DNA from: a virus
DNA length: 38,584 nt
Reading direction: 5' to 3' (one strand)
IMG/VR virus record: IMGVR_UViG_3300025652_000198
Span: 1-38,584 of that record
How positions within the stretch are numbered: position 1 is the stretch's first letter; each line of letters starts with the position of its first letter. The notes under the pieces were generated by a model. That model was not told the DNA's origin. It searched no databases and was given only the letters and a program-made list of their open reading frames with translations. Position numbers and translations under genes: made by a program. Positions 5,775 through 15,655 of this stretch are shown piece after piece.

Positions 5775-8333
5775 TTATGACACGGTGAGCGTTCCACCGT
5801 TTGCCATCGTGACTGTGTGTGTTGTACCGTCCGGCGACTTCATCACAATGGATGTGGCGTAAATCGCCGACACTGGGTTGGCGCTCCTACCGATAGTCTC
5901 GCCAGTACCTGATGGGTGTAGAACGCCGCTAGACTTCATTACCCAGCGGGTTGTTGTGCTACCGTCCACGTTTCGGAAAAGAGCATCGCCCGCTGACGTT
6001 ACCAGAATATCCAGCCCTCTTGCTGTGCCGGCATCCTTAATCTTCAATGTATTCGAATAAAACAGGCTTGCGTCTGTGTCTACTAAAACACCGCCACCAT
6101 CATGGTCCACACTTTTCACACCAAGGCTACTAGCGCCCGCCGCGTTAACAAGCCCGCCCTCAGTGATGAATACGTCATACGTAGTGTTACCGCTAGAAGT
6201 CGCGCTATTGCCGAAAATAACCTTGCCAGATACGCAATAAATGCCATTATCGGCGTTATCACTAACCGTGGCACCATCAGCCAGAACAAGCGCACCGTTT
6301 CTAACGTCGATACCTGCTCCTAAGTTGTTCTCTGATACGCCGTTTTGAAAGCCTATGCTGCCAAACCCGATACCATAAACGCCCTGTACGCCGTTACCTG
6401 CCGCGACGGAGTTATTTGCAAGTAAGTCGCCGCCTTCCTCGGTCTCATAGCCTGACTGCCCATTACCAATGGCAGACGATGCCTTAACGCCCATCGAACC
6501 GTTCCGTGTAGACTGGAACCCACGCCAACCATTTGCACATGCAGTGCATTGGAACCCGTAGAAGTTGCCACCGTGGTTTTGTATACCGTTGCCAAGCCAC
6601 TCCACAAGATGAAGGTTCTTAGCGTACAGCGCACCTGCGTTGATTTGCTGGCTTTCTGTTGAACCCGTATTAAGTTGGTCAGGCGCAGGTCCAATTTGCA
6701 TACCGTCTGAATAGCTATCCTCACCCGCCGTTGTTGCGCTATCAAACGACCCAGCAATGACTAGATTTTCCATAGCGCCAACGGTTGTCATAACAGCAAC
6801 CCCGCGCTGCGTATTAGGCCAGCGCAATGTTGACTTGATCGGAATTATTCTTGCTGCGGTCATTGTCATGGTTGGCCATGCTACAGCAAGCGCGTGTTTT
6901 ACAGTGACGTCATTTCCAGAAATAGCCGTAATCTTCCAACAACCCTCGGACGACCTTACGGCCCCAGTACCTACGGCATAACCGATGTATAGGTATTCCC
7001 CGACAACACACTCTGTCGCATCAGATAGCGTATAACGCACGCGATGATCTTTAGGCGTGTCCGTGGTGTTTACAACTGCTGTGGCTGTGACAGTTGTGGC
7101 GGCTGGTCCCTTGAGCGTTAGATTGTGCAGTTGCGCGTTTTCCAGTTGGACTTGCTGCGTGACTGCCGCTTCCCCTGACGGTAATTGTATTGTGGTTGCA
7201 GATTGCAGCAGTACGCGGTTCAGACCCTCAATAATGGCGGGCACTTGGGCCAATGTAGGCTCAAGCACTGTATTAGGTGGCACAGCTACGTTGCTGCCCG
7301 TAGACAGCGCAGCTACAAGAATAGAGGCATCGTTTGTTGATCCGTCGGAAGCGGAACCAAACGCACGTAGGTCGCCTAAAACAATGTTGAACTCTACGCC
7401 ACCTACGCCAGAATAGTCTAAGTCTCCACCAGACATAACGCGCTCGTACACCGCACCGATGCTTCGGACGATAACGTAGCCACCGGGGGTGACATCTGTG
7501 GGGGCAATACCTGCAAGCCCAGAGAACTCATCAACTTGTGGTCCATCGTATAGGGCCGCGTGGTCAGCACTTGTAGCCGCTGATGTGGCAGAGGCTCCGG
7601 CCCCAGCAGCTTGCGTGGTTGCTACACCTGCCTGTGTGGTCGCGGTGGATGCAGAAGCTGACGCACTTGTAGCAGCAGCCTGTGCAGTGGTACTCGCAGT
7701 GACAGCTAAGTCTTTTGCTACTACAGAAGCGTCCCGTGCCGCGATAGAGGCAGCAGAGTATTCTGCAACAGCAGTTACACTATTAGATGCAGAGGTAGCC
7801 GAGGTGGACGCGGCAGTTGCGGAGTTCGCAGCGGCCAGCGCAGAAGCAGTGGTATCCACGCGGTCGGCGGCTACCGCAACTCGGTCAGCGGCAGTGGAGA
7901 CAGCATCGGCAGTAGTAGCGGCGTTGAGGACCACCATCTCATCGCGTAGCGCGAGGATAGCATCGAGCAGCGCACCGGAGAAACTGTCAACACGACCATC
8001 CAGTAGTTCGTGAATGTTCATCATCAACTGTTTGAAGGCGCGGGTGAGTGTAACGCGGGTGATCGCACCAGTATTGTCTACACTGATCTCAAGATCGTTC
8101 TTGGATACAGTACGCTCAATGATTACTGTGCTACCCGCTGTGATGGGATCAGTAACCCGAATAGTCCCAGCATCTAGGAAGGTATAGCTTCTGAAAATTG
8201 TGTCCCCAAGACCGTCTACCTCACCCTGCACATAAACCTGTATGTCAGTGGTCTTTAAGAAACCGAGTGCAAAGTTGATTGGGAAGTCTTGGTCGCCCCC
8301 ATTATAGGGGTATTCAATACGGGAATATCCCAT
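5775..8333 (-). CDS. Tail fibre / receptor-binding protein (T7 gp17-like N-terminus)
   Basis: This 852-residue fibre should bind the host surface. Residues 1-113 are the T7 gp17-type tail-attachment domain (MGYSRIEYPYNGGDQDFPINF, then RVTLTRAFKQLMMNIHELLDGR). Residues about 115-265 are a long Ala/Ser/Thr-rich repeat likely to form a coiled-coil or collagen-like trimer shaft. The rest is rich in Asn, Gly, Ser and Val with beta-helix-like repeats (NADNGIYCVSGKVIFGN), consistent with a polysaccharide-binding or -degrading tip. The C-terminus (IYATSIVMKSPDGTTHTVTM) resembles short beta-rich fibre ends. I chose the ATG at 8333, which has CGGAGAAAACTC before it and lies downstream of the phage promoter; a longer frame from 8372 would overlap the promoter. 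It is larger than T7 gp17 (553). Confidence 0.9.
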   Translation of the reverse strand: MGYSRIEYPYNGGDQDFPINFALGFLKTTDIQVYVQGEVDGLGDTIFRSYTFLDAGTIRVTDPITAGSTVIIERTVSKNDLEISVDNTGAITRVTLTRAFKQLMMNIHELLDGRVDSFSGALLDAILALRDEMVVLNAATTADAVSTAADRVAVAADRVDTTASALAAANSATAASTSATSASNSVTAVAEYSAASIAARDASVVAKDLAVTASTTAQAAATSASASASTATTQAGVATTQAAGAGASATSAATSADHAALYDGPQVDEFSGLAGIAPTDVTPGGYVIVRSIGAVYERVMSGGDLDYSGVGGVEFNIVLGDLRAFGSASDGSTNDASILVAALSTGSNVAVPPNTVLEPTLAQVPAIIEGLNRVLLQSATTIQLPSGEAAVTQQVQLENAQLHNLTLKGPAATTVTATAVVNTTDTPKDHRVRYTLSDATECVVGEYLYIGYAVGTGAVRSSEGCWKITAISGNDVTVKHALAVAWPTMTMTAARIIPIKSTLRWPNTQRGVAVMTTVGAMENLVIAGSFDSATTAGEDSYSDGMQIGPAPDQLNTGSTESQQINAGALYAKNLHLVEWLGNGIQNHGGNFYGFQCTACANGWRGFQSTRNGSMGVKASSAIGNGQSGYETEEGGDLLANNSVAAGNGVQGVYGIGFGSIGFQNGVSENNLGAGIDVRNGALVLADGATVSDNADNGIYCVSGKVIFGNSATSSGNTTYDVFITEGGLVNAAGASSLGVKSVDHDGGGVLVDTDASLFYSNTLKIKDAGTARGLDILVTSAGDALFRNVDGSTTTRWVMKSSGVLHPSGTGETIGRSANPVSAIYATSIVMKSPDGTTHTVTMANGGTLTVS

Positions 8334-8350
8334 GAGTTTTCTCCGTTGTA

Positions 8351-8373
8351 TGTCTATCTTATGAGGGGGCAAG
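8351..8373 (-). promoter_or_regulatory. Phage RNA polymerase promoter before the tail fibre
   Basis: The 17-bp core CCCTCATAAGATAGACA (minus strand, 8367-8351) is identical to the copies at 772 and 23602 and is preceded by CTT at the same spacing. By alignment with T7, transcription would start near 8356, giving a leader of about 20 bases before the tail fibre ATG. It should boost fibre, terminase and lysis genes late in infection, like the T7 class III promoters near gene 17. Confidence 0.85.
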
Positions 8374-8389
8374 CAAATTTGCCTGCCCC
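8366..8389 (-). other. Hairpin overlapping the upstream half of the promoter
   Basis: GGGGCAGGCA and TGCTTGCCCC (minus strand) form a 10-bp stem with one G-U pair around AATT, or a near-perfect 24-bp palindrome. No T-run follows. Its 3' arm shares bases with the promoter upstream part. It may attenuate or process the transcript arriving from the virion genes just ahead of the new start. Confidence 0.5.
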
Positions 8390-8398
8390 TTCAAAGGG

Positions 8399-11300
8399 TT
8401 AATCGAACATTCGTGACAGCACATATGTGCCCATGAATGGTAGTGCCTTGATCGCCTGCTGGTCATACCAATCGGCGTCCCCTTGGACCTTATTGACAAC
8501 TGCCCCCGGCACACGTGCCAAGTTGTTTGCCATCATAATCGTAGGGGGTGTGAGGTCGTAGTGTGGGCCGTAGGCGTTGATACGTGCCTCATCCATACCC
8601 ATCATGGTCATAACCGGATCGTAAACAAACGGTATCCAACCTGTCATGTTGCTGTAGTTGAAGGCAGACTTAACTGTACCAAGTGCATCACGTTCCCGAC
8701 CGTCAAGAGTGTCTCTGATCTTTGAGGCCACCGCTGCTGTTGCTAGACCCATTAGAACTGTTGCCAGTGCTTCCTTGTCCATGAACTTAGCCTGACGCAC
8801 TACCTGCTTTTGGATCGCCTGTAGTGGGAAGGTCTTTAGGTGCATGAGTACGCTACCTGCTACGGTATGCATCCATGCGTCCTGCTCACCTGCCATAGAC
8901 TTCTGAACCACTTGGTTGATATTGCGGGTTACTGCGGATGCGAACATCTCTCCAGTTTCTGCGTCCCACTGGTTCATGTTCAGACGGTTCACAAAGGTGT
9001 GGTTACCGATTGTCTTGAACTCAACGATACCACTGCTGATGAGGTGTTCCAACTCCTGTGCGTCTATGCCCATGTCATTGAAACGTGCCTTCGTGATGTC
9101 ATCAAGATCGACACCTTCATCCATGGACTTCTTAATCTCACGGAAGATTTTGTCTGATACACCAAGTGCGGCTGTCTGCTGTTGGAATGAGCGGACATGG
9201 TTGAATGCACTGGTATAGCCTTGGACGAATGAACCAACTGAGGTGTGCTTGTTTACACTCTCCAACCATGATCCTTTGTCTGACCCTGCTGTATCGTCTA
9301 GGTCAAGCCATGGTGCGAATGCCCAATGGTCCTGCCCGATCTCTCCAGCGTAGAAAGCCATATCGTCCAACATCTCTTTGTTGCCAGCTTTCAGTTCTTT
9401 GTTGAGCACCGCCATAGGTCCACGAACCATCCAGTTCGCAACACCGTTCTGGGCGATCATAACGCCTGTCTCAGCAAGCTGCGTCACGCCTAGCTTCTCT
9501 AGGAGGCCGAGGTTAGCAATACGCTTCACAAGGGCTGCTTGGCCGATGCCTTCGTTGATGCCTGCATTCTTACCGATACCATACCCGTGGACTGGGCCTG
9601 CGTTGAAGTGCGAGAACATCGCCTCCAGCAACTCAGCTTGGATTGGTTCTTCACCAAGTGCCCGCTGCTCTGCCCGCATAGCGTCGATGATCTCTTTGCG
9701 CTTTGCTCGGTTTGTGATGCCGTGACGTGCAAGTGATGCAGACCCTGATACCTGACGAGTGTAGCGTTGCCAGATACCATGGAGGTCGTTGTCGAACAGG
9801 TCCACGATACGAACATCTGAACCGTCTGCTGTCTTAACAGATGCGTTCATGTCGATGTCATTACGCGACTTAGCGTAGCCTTCTTTGCTCTTCTCATGCT
9901 GTGCCCCAATGAGGCGGTCCATGATACTGTCGGCTTCGTGTGGTGATAGCCCACCTGTGATCATGCTCTCGCGTAGGAAGTCTTTGCCATCACCTGTCAT
10001 CAGGTTCATTACGCTGGTGTCCATGTCGAGGTTGTTGACCATTGCACGGTGTATGACTGCCTTAGCAACTGCGTCTGCATCTTTACCTGCACCCATACCT
10101 GCCTTGCGGTAGCCATCTGCGAGTGCTGTAACAATAGCGTCCTGTGTTACTCGACCGTTCTTGATCATGTCCCGTATCTTGGAACCGGACCACTTGTATG
10201 GGGTGTACCCACGACGATCTGGAAGACCTTCGAAACCGTCGATAGCTGTCTCGCCCTCACGACCACGACCAATGTTTAGGCTTTCCTGACCAGCACGTTC
10301 ATACTGATCTGCTGCCTTCTTGATCTCTGGGTTGCGGGACGATCCCCGGCCCATTGCACGGTCGTTGAGTTCCAGCATTACTTCGCGGTTGAATACGCCT
10401 TTGCCTTCTTCTGAGATGTGCTTGCCAGTGTTCTGCCAAGTGTGCCCTGTCTGCTTTGCCCACTCGGACTGTGCACCACGTAGGTCAGCACCAAGGTGGC
10501 GTTGAATACGGCGGTGGTAGTTGTCCATGCGGATTGAAGCTGTTGCACGGCCCCGACCAAGACCCCCTGCACTCTCAAAGACCGTACCTGCGATGTAGTT
10601 CGCTACAGCACTGTCACTTTGATACAGGCGCTTGAAGTTGTTGGTTGTTAGGTTGGTACTCTGGTGGTTAGCAACCTTGCCCCACCATGATGCATCGTCT
10701 GCTGCTTTACTGTCGCCCCAACCACTATCATGCCGCCAGTTACGAGCAGCAGTGATCCAGTTCTGGTTGGTCGGGGAGGCACCTGCGACTGCCCCGCGTT
10801 GTACAGTGTTAAGTGGTCCCGCCTGTGCTGCGCCTACGCTGCTTGGTTGTGCACCGGGATCATCGAACTTGGATGTGTCAGGGTACTCAAAATACTGTGT
10901 GAGGTCCTCCGGGTCCATGCTCTCAATGTCCATCTCGTCCGTCAGGGAACGGTCATCACGGGCAATACGTTGGTAGAAGTCATCCTGTGCTGCACGCATT
11001 GATGCACGTACATCACCCTTGGTTGCCCCACTGATAGCACCACCAAGTGCTGTACTCATAAGGGCCATGTTGGCAACCTCTTGCCATGCGACTGTCTCAC
11101 GGGATGCGTTATCAACTGCGCCAACAACGAGACCTGCCTGCAAGCCTGCATTGAGACCTTGTGTTAGACCGGATGCTCGAATGGCTGCGTTAGGTGACAT
11201 ACGAACTGTGTTAGCTGCGCGGAGTGTTGTGCGGGCCAACTTGGCTGAACCATAGGCACCACCGGATACGAACATCAGGGGTAGGTCGGCATCAACCAGT

Positions 11301-11812
11301 GACGCTGCCATGATGGTGAGTGCACCGCTGTCCTGTTGCGAGATACGCTGGCCGCGCTTGAGGTCTTCTTGGATGCGGGCACGTGCACGACTAGCTGCTA
11401 GGAAGTTGTCCTCACCCATGATGTCATGGTGGTACTCATATGGAATACCTTTGGTGAGTTCATCGAACCGCTCTGCTTTGTCGTAGTCAGCTTCGCCTGC
11501 CCGTACACCTGCCATAGCGAGTACAGGGGCGGCTAGATTGGCTGCGACCTGCCCTGCTGCTGCCAACAACGGTGGACGCTCTTCGAGGTTCATACCCTCA
11601 ACTGCCTCATCACGGATTTGCGTTGCTTCATCACCGATTACACGGGCTGCGCCTGCAATGGCTGTCTGTTGGAAACCGTCTGCCAAGTCGCCCGTGAAGG
11701 ACTGCTGTGCATCTGCACGGTCGTTCTCTGCACCACGGCGGGTGCCGGGACCTGCATAGGCTTCTTCGCCTGCAATGCGGTCCTCAACCTCTTCTTTGAA
11801 TGGGTCTGACAT
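8399..11812 (-). CDS. Large internal virion protein (T7 gp16-like)
   Basis: This 1137-residue protein lies where T7 has gp16 (1318 residues), the last core protein, ejected to form the trans-envelope channel. It is highly helical and Ala-rich, with hydrophobic stretches that could insert in membrane (about residues 168-190, 240-262, and ALATVLMGLATAAVASKI near 1040). Unlike T7 gp16 it has no transglycosylase motif at its N-terminus; that domain is instead in the preceding gene (11868). The start follows TTTAGGAGACACT. The identification is by size, order and composition. Confidence 0.8.
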   Translation of the reverse strand: MSDPFKEEVEDRIAGEEAYAGPGTRRGAENDRADAQQSFTGDLADGFQQTAIAGAARVIGDEATQIRDEAVEGMNLEERPPLLAAAGQVAANLAAPVLAMAGVRAGEADYDKAERFDELTKGIPYEYHHDIMGEDNFLAASRARARIQEDLKRGQRISQQDSGALTIMAASLVDADLPLMFVSGGAYGSAKLARTTLRAANTVRMSPNAAIRASGLTQGLNAGLQAGLVVGAVDNASRETVAWQEVANMALMSTALGGAISGATKGDVRASMRAAQDDFYQRIARDDRSLTDEMDIESMDPEDLTQYFEYPDTSKFDDPGAQPSSVGAAQAGPLNTVQRGAVAGASPTNQNWITAARNWRHDSGWGDSKAADDASWWGKVANHQSTNLTTNNFKRLYQSDSAVANYIAGTVFESAGGLGRGRATASIRMDNYHRRIQRHLGADLRGAQSEWAKQTGHTWQNTGKHISEEGKGVFNREVMLELNDRAMGRGSSRNPEIKKAADQYERAGQESLNIGRGREGETAIDGFEGLPDRRGYTPYKWSGSKIRDMIKNGRVTQDAIVTALADGYRKAGMGAGKDADAVAKAVIHRAMVNNLDMDTSVMNLMTGDGKDFLRESMITGGLSPHEADSIMDRLIGAQHEKSKEGYAKSRNDIDMNASVKTADGSDVRIVDLFDNDLHGIWQRYTRQVSGSASLARHGITNRAKRKEIIDAMRAEQRALGEEPIQAELLEAMFSHFNAGPVHGYGIGKNAGINEGIGQAALVKRIANLGLLEKLGVTQLAETGVMIAQNGVANWMVRGPMAVLNKELKAGNKEMLDDMAFYAGEIGQDHWAFAPWLDLDDTAGSDKGSWLESVNKHTSVGSFVQGYTSAFNHVRSFQQQTAALGVSDKIFREIKKSMDEGVDLDDITKARFNDMGIDAQELEHLISSGIVEFKTIGNHTFVNRLNMNQWDAETGEMFASAVTRNINQVVQKSMAGEQDAWMHTVAGSVLMHLKTFPLQAIQKQVVRQAKFMDKEALATVLMGLATAAVASKIRDTLDGRERDALGTVKSAFNYSNMTGWIPFVYDPVMTMMGMDEARINAYGPHYDLTPPTIMMANNLARVPGAVVNKVQGDADWYDQQAIKALPFMGTYVLSRMFD

Positions 11813-11829
11813 AGTGTCTCCTAAAAATG

Positions 11830-11862
11830 AAAAAGGCCCTCACTGATCTCTCAGCAAGGGCC
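11830..11862 (-). terminator. Rho-independent terminator between the two core-protein genes
   Basis: On the minus strand GGCCCTTGCTGA pairs with TCAGTGAGGGCC around GAGA (11835-11862), followed by TTTTTC. It lies in the 55-base gap between the large internal virion genes, and would reduce distal expression. Confidence 0.85.
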
Positions 11863-11867
11863 ACTGT

Positions 11868-14800
11868 TTATTCTATCGCTTCGTTCATACGTCGCCGCAT
11901 GTACTGCTCTCCCGCACGGCGTGCAGGTACAACGATAGGGTCGGAATAGCTTCCGTTAGGTCGTAGATATTGTACAACCACATCACCACCTACACCGTAG
12001 GATACGAAGGGTCGTACACCAGCAAGTGCACTGTCGTACACATCACTTTGATCCATCTTTGGATCGAGGCTTTCACTGAACAGGCCACCGACAGACTGCA
12101 TCCACTGTGGAAGAGTTTCGGTAACCGTGTACTGGTTCATCTCAGGGTACTGTGCACGGGCTTCGTCTGACCGTAACCAATCCATAACTGCTGAGTTGAT
12201 TGCACCATCGTGCATGAAGTCACCTGCCTTGCTTCCGAAGAAGTTCTGGCGGATGTCGTTGCCTGCACTGAGCATGACGGGGTTACCACCAATGATCTCA
12301 GTACGACCGGACACGTTCTCGCCTGCCATAGCCACCAAGTCGGCGGGTTGGATTTGAGGGTGGATGTTCTGTAGTCGGGACACCTCAGTTACAAGGGCCT
12401 CTGTTACAGCTTCACGCATCTCCGGTGAGTTCAACCCATCCCTTGACATACCCGTGTTGTCACGACGCTGATCAAGGGTTGCGTCCTTTTGGAAGATCGC
12501 CTGTAGTACCCCAATGTCCCGGCTGTCGATGAACTCATTGACAACCCTGTCCACATTACGCTGCACATCGGGACGTGCTAGATACGTGTCTGTGTCCTCA
12601 CGGAGGGGGTTAGCAGTGGTCTCAAGGCCGAGGGTGCGTACACCTTCGCCAATCTGTCCAATGCCCCCTGAGCGGGCTAATACAGCCTCTGCCATGATAC
12701 GGGATTTCTCGTCCATGAACGTGTTTGCGGCATGAGGGTTCATAGCTTTGATCTGGGCGTACTGTTCGATGGTGTCCACGATCATTGGGTTGGGGTTACC
12801 CTCCTTGTCGATCAAGGGACCCCGCATTGCTGCGGACATCTGTGTGGCGATCCGAGGATTGGTAACACCTGCACTTGCGATGAAGGCGTTCATGCCCTCG
12901 GCAATCATACCCTCTGCTTGATCCTCAGTGATAGCATTGGAGCCTAGAGCCTCTTGAACTGACTGTACGATAGCCTGCTCTTCTTGCTTGAAGGCACGAT
13001 CTTGCAGGTTGCGTGGCAAGTCACCGAGGTAGCCCATAGCCACTGCATGGTCGATCTGTACGCCATCCTCTGTGTACTGACGGTGCGCTGTTAATGCATC
13101 ACCAGTCTTGGTTAGGATAGCTTCCTGCTCTTCTGGACGACTACGATCAATAGTCTGGATACCGTACCCGTCGAACACCTCAGTACGGAAGTCTGTGTAC
13201 TTCTTGTTCGCTGCACGTATCTCGTCAGGACCACTTGCGGGATCACTTAGGACGGTCTCCCATTCAGAGCGTGCTCCTGTGATAGCCAACTCCGCTTCAT
13301 CCAACGCTAACTTGTAGGCTGCATTGTATGTGCTTGTAGCGGCTGTAACGGCTGCGGCATCAACTTGACGGATGGTGCTGATCTCATGGTTTACATCAGC
13401 CTCCGTTCGGGCTTGTCCATACCGTGCGTACAGGTGTTCCCGCCGTTCACGCCATGCACCCTCATCAAGTTCACCACTCTTGAACATATCGTCGGTGTCA
13501 GCAAGCCGGGGTGCGATCTCTTCGTAAATGTCCATTGCTAGACGTTCACGTGTCTGTGCCAAGCGACCCTGTGCAATACTTAATCGGTCTGCTGCTGTAG
13601 GTGCCTGCCAGTTTCCCAGCCCTGTCTGGAACTTTCGGACATAATCCTCAGTCTGTTCCTGATCTGGAAGTGTTGAGTAGTCACGACCATTCTGTATCCA
13701 ATCATCCGCATTACCCGGACCTGCGTTATACGCCACTGCTGCTGCCTCTAGGTCCCCGTCATAGCGGGATACCATTGCTGCCCAGTAGTCGCGCCCTACC
13801 CGCTGGAGTTCTGCGGGGCTGTTGTCACGGGCTGGTGTAACACCAAAACCGGGGTCCTTCTGAGTTAGGGGCATGACTTGCATACTGCCCTCTGCCTGAT
13901 CACCACGGTTGGCACCGCCTTCAATGACAGGCCCAACGGCACGCATATCACCACCACTCTCCACTTGACGGATTACGTCTTGGGTAATGGTAGCCATCGT
14001 ACCGTAGTCACCCCGTAGACGTGCTTCCTCAAGGAGCACGCTGCCCTCTAGGTTCCGTGTACGCGCAGTTCCAAGGCTCTGGCTGTAGATCGCCCCAGCT
14101 TCGGATGCATTCATTGTGATGTCATGGTCTGCGTATAAGATGCTGAGTTTCTCAACCGCATCTGACGGGTCTAATCCACCTGTCTCAACTTGACGCATCA
14201 AGTCCTGTTCACCCTCGAAGAGTGCCTCGTCATACTCTGCACGGCGACGGTTCTCGAATGCCTGCTGTGCACCACGGACCTGTGCCATCTGCTGTGTGGT
14301 AAGGTTGTCACCAAGCAGGCCATGGGAGGCCAGTGCTGAATACGCCAGTGGGTTGTCGTTCTCGAATGCCCGTAGGACACCGGATACCACTGCGGACTGA
14401 CGCCGTGCATCACTTAGTCCTGCGCTACCACCACTTGAACCACCCTGAGCAAAGTCAACGAGTGTTTCGGTTGCTGTTGGGTCGCGGGAGATGATGTCGA
14501 TGCTGCGCTCAAGGCTGGCGTAGTTCTCACCCTCAAGGTACTGCATATTCGCCACTGTATGATCGGCCACCAAGGAAGGCATGTGTTCTGCCATCTGTGT
14601 ACGAACAAGTTCAGCGGTGCGCGGGTCCTTGCCTTCAAGCATAGCATCAAGGCGGTTAACATACCGTGTGCGGTAGCTGTCAGGGTCGAGGGTGTGTGCA
14701 CTCTGTGCGATCTCTTCCTGCTGTGCTGCAAGCATTGAGGATGAGATGGTCTGCGCGTCCATAAGACGGTAACCCTCCATGGCAAACTTGTTGCCTTCTG

Positions 14801-15068
14801 TCTGGAGTTGATCAAATGCTGCACCCTGTTGGTACGCCATTTGCCCGTCGAGGATGTCTTTGTGTTGTTGTTTCTCAACAGCCTGCTGTAGTTTACCACC
14901 GCTCCACTGAGCAAGCTGATCTGCCACACGCGCTTGTGCGGACGTATCGGGCTGTTGTACTGGTCGAGGTGAAGACACCTGCGGCCCATTGAGGGTTACA
15001 GGCGTCATATCTGCACGACCAGCAAGACTGTCTTGTGTGGCATCACGCCGTTGTAGTCCAGTTGTCAT
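11868..15068 (-). CDS. Internal virion protein with lytic transglycosylase domain (gp15 position)
   Basis: This 1066-residue core protein lies where T7 has gp15 (747). It carries a soluble lytic transglycosylase domain in its middle, about residues 360-480: QVESGG with catalytic Glu370, then GSMQVMP (394-400) and AVAYNAGPGN (445-453), the classic SLT motif order. The domain would open a hole in peptidoglycan during DNA ejection. The N-terminal third is a Gln/Ala-rich helical region (VADQLAQWSGGKLQQAVEKQ) typical of core proteins. In T7 this activity is at the N-terminus of gp16, so here it has a different carrier, as in phiKMV-type phages. The start follows AGGAGACACTTAGA. Confidence 0.85.
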   Translation of the reverse strand: MTTGLQRRDATQDSLAGRADMTPVTLNGPQVSSPRPVQQPDTSAQARVADQLAQWSGGKLQQAVEKQQHKDILDGQMAYQQGAAFDQLQTEGNKFAMEGYRLMDAQTISSSMLAAQQEEIAQSAHTLDPDSYRTRYVNRLDAMLEGKDPRTAELVRTQMAEHMPSLVADHTVANMQYLEGENYASLERSIDIISRDPTATETLVDFAQGGSSGGSAGLSDARRQSAVVSGVLRAFENDNPLAYSALASHGLLGDNLTTQQMAQVRGAQQAFENRRRAEYDEALFEGEQDLMRQVETGGLDPSDAVEKLSILYADHDITMNASEAGAIYSQSLGTARTRNLEGSVLLEEARLRGDYGTMATITQDVIRQVESGGDMRAVGPVIEGGANRGDQAEGSMQVMPLTQKDPGFGVTPARDNSPAELQRVGRDYWAAMVSRYDGDLEAAAVAYNAGPGNADDWIQNGRDYSTLPDQEQTEDYVRKFQTGLGNWQAPTAADRLSIAQGRLAQTRERLAMDIYEEIAPRLADTDDMFKSGELDEGAWRERREHLYARYGQARTEADVNHEISTIRQVDAAAVTAATSTYNAAYKLALDEAELAITGARSEWETVLSDPASGPDEIRAANKKYTDFRTEVFDGYGIQTIDRSRPEEQEAILTKTGDALTAHRQYTEDGVQIDHAVAMGYLGDLPRNLQDRAFKQEEQAIVQSVQEALGSNAITEDQAEGMIAEGMNAFIASAGVTNPRIATQMSAAMRGPLIDKEGNPNPMIVDTIEQYAQIKAMNPHAANTFMDEKSRIMAEAVLARSGGIGQIGEGVRTLGLETTANPLREDTDTYLARPDVQRNVDRVVNEFIDSRDIGVLQAIFQKDATLDQRRDNTGMSRDGLNSPEMREAVTEALVTEVSRLQNIHPQIQPADLVAMAGENVSGRTEIIGGNPVMLSAGNDIRQNFFGSKAGDFMHDGAINSAVMDWLRSDEARAQYPEMNQYTVTETLPQWMQSVGGLFSESLDPKMDQSDVYDSALAGVRPFVSYGVGGDVVVQYLRPNGSYSDPIVVPARRAGEQYMRRRMNEAIE

Positions 15069-15100
15069 TCTAAGTGTCTCCTATGGCGGGAGCCGAGGCG

Positions 15101-15652
15101 CTAGTCGCGCCCCAGTCCTGCTAGTGTGTCTGATACCTTTTGTCCCTCTGGCTGATGGCTGTCATAGATGTCTATGATGGATGCCGACAGGCCGAGTAGT
15201 GCACTTGCTGCACTTGGACGTGGGATTACTGATATGTCTTTGCTGTACACGGCAGACATGGCTACGTTGCGCCTGTTCTGTGTGTTTGCATTTGCTTGTG
15301 ACTTCATCCGCTCTTGTAGTGCGAACTTAGCCTGCATACGGCTACGCGATAGACCATTCATGGTTGCTCGAACCGAACCACCGCGAACACCTGCTGATGC
15401 TGCACTCGCCGTGGCTGATGACTTATCTTGTAGCGCCTGCAACTCCACCGACTGCGCTGCACGCACTGACGCATCACGGGCGTTAACCTCTTGGTGTGTC
15501 AGTGCGTTGTTTTGCTGCGCGGTGGCGATTGCCTGCATTGCGTTGTTGTAGTCCTGCTGCATCTTATCCAGCTTGAACTGACCTTTAGCAGCAATATGAC
15601 CAAGCCCTGCCTTTAGGGTAGTGAGGCCCATTTGGGCGTACATAAGGCTCAT
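15101..15652 (-). CDS. Internal virion protein (T7 gp14-like)
   Basis: A 183-residue Ala/Gln-rich helical protein (T7 gp14 has 196) directly after tail tube B and before the larger core proteins. It has an amphipathic N-terminus (MSLMYAQMGLTTLKAG), a long helical core (residues 20-125) and a more hydrophobic stretch near 148-165 (SAASALLGLSASIIDIY). In T7, gp14 is ejected into the outer membrane and forms the first part of the channel. The start follows GAGGATAACAC and lies only 3 bases past the gp12 stop. Confidence 0.75.
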   Translation of the reverse strand: MSLMYAQMGLTTLKAGLGHIAAKGQFKLDKMQQDYNNAMQAIATAQQNNALTHQEVNARDASVRAAQSVELQALQDKSSATASAASAGVRGGSVRATMNGLSRSRMQAKFALQERMKSQANANTQNRRNVAMSAVYSKDISVIPRPSAASALLGLSASIIDIYDSHQPEGQKVSDTLAGLGRD

Positions 15653-15655
15653 GTG

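Noticed and set aside
7489-8013. Long Ala/Val-rich plus-strand frame opposite the tail fibre
   Set aside because: It is the antisense of the Ala-rich shaft; repetitive GCN codons open the opposite frames. No ribosome site.
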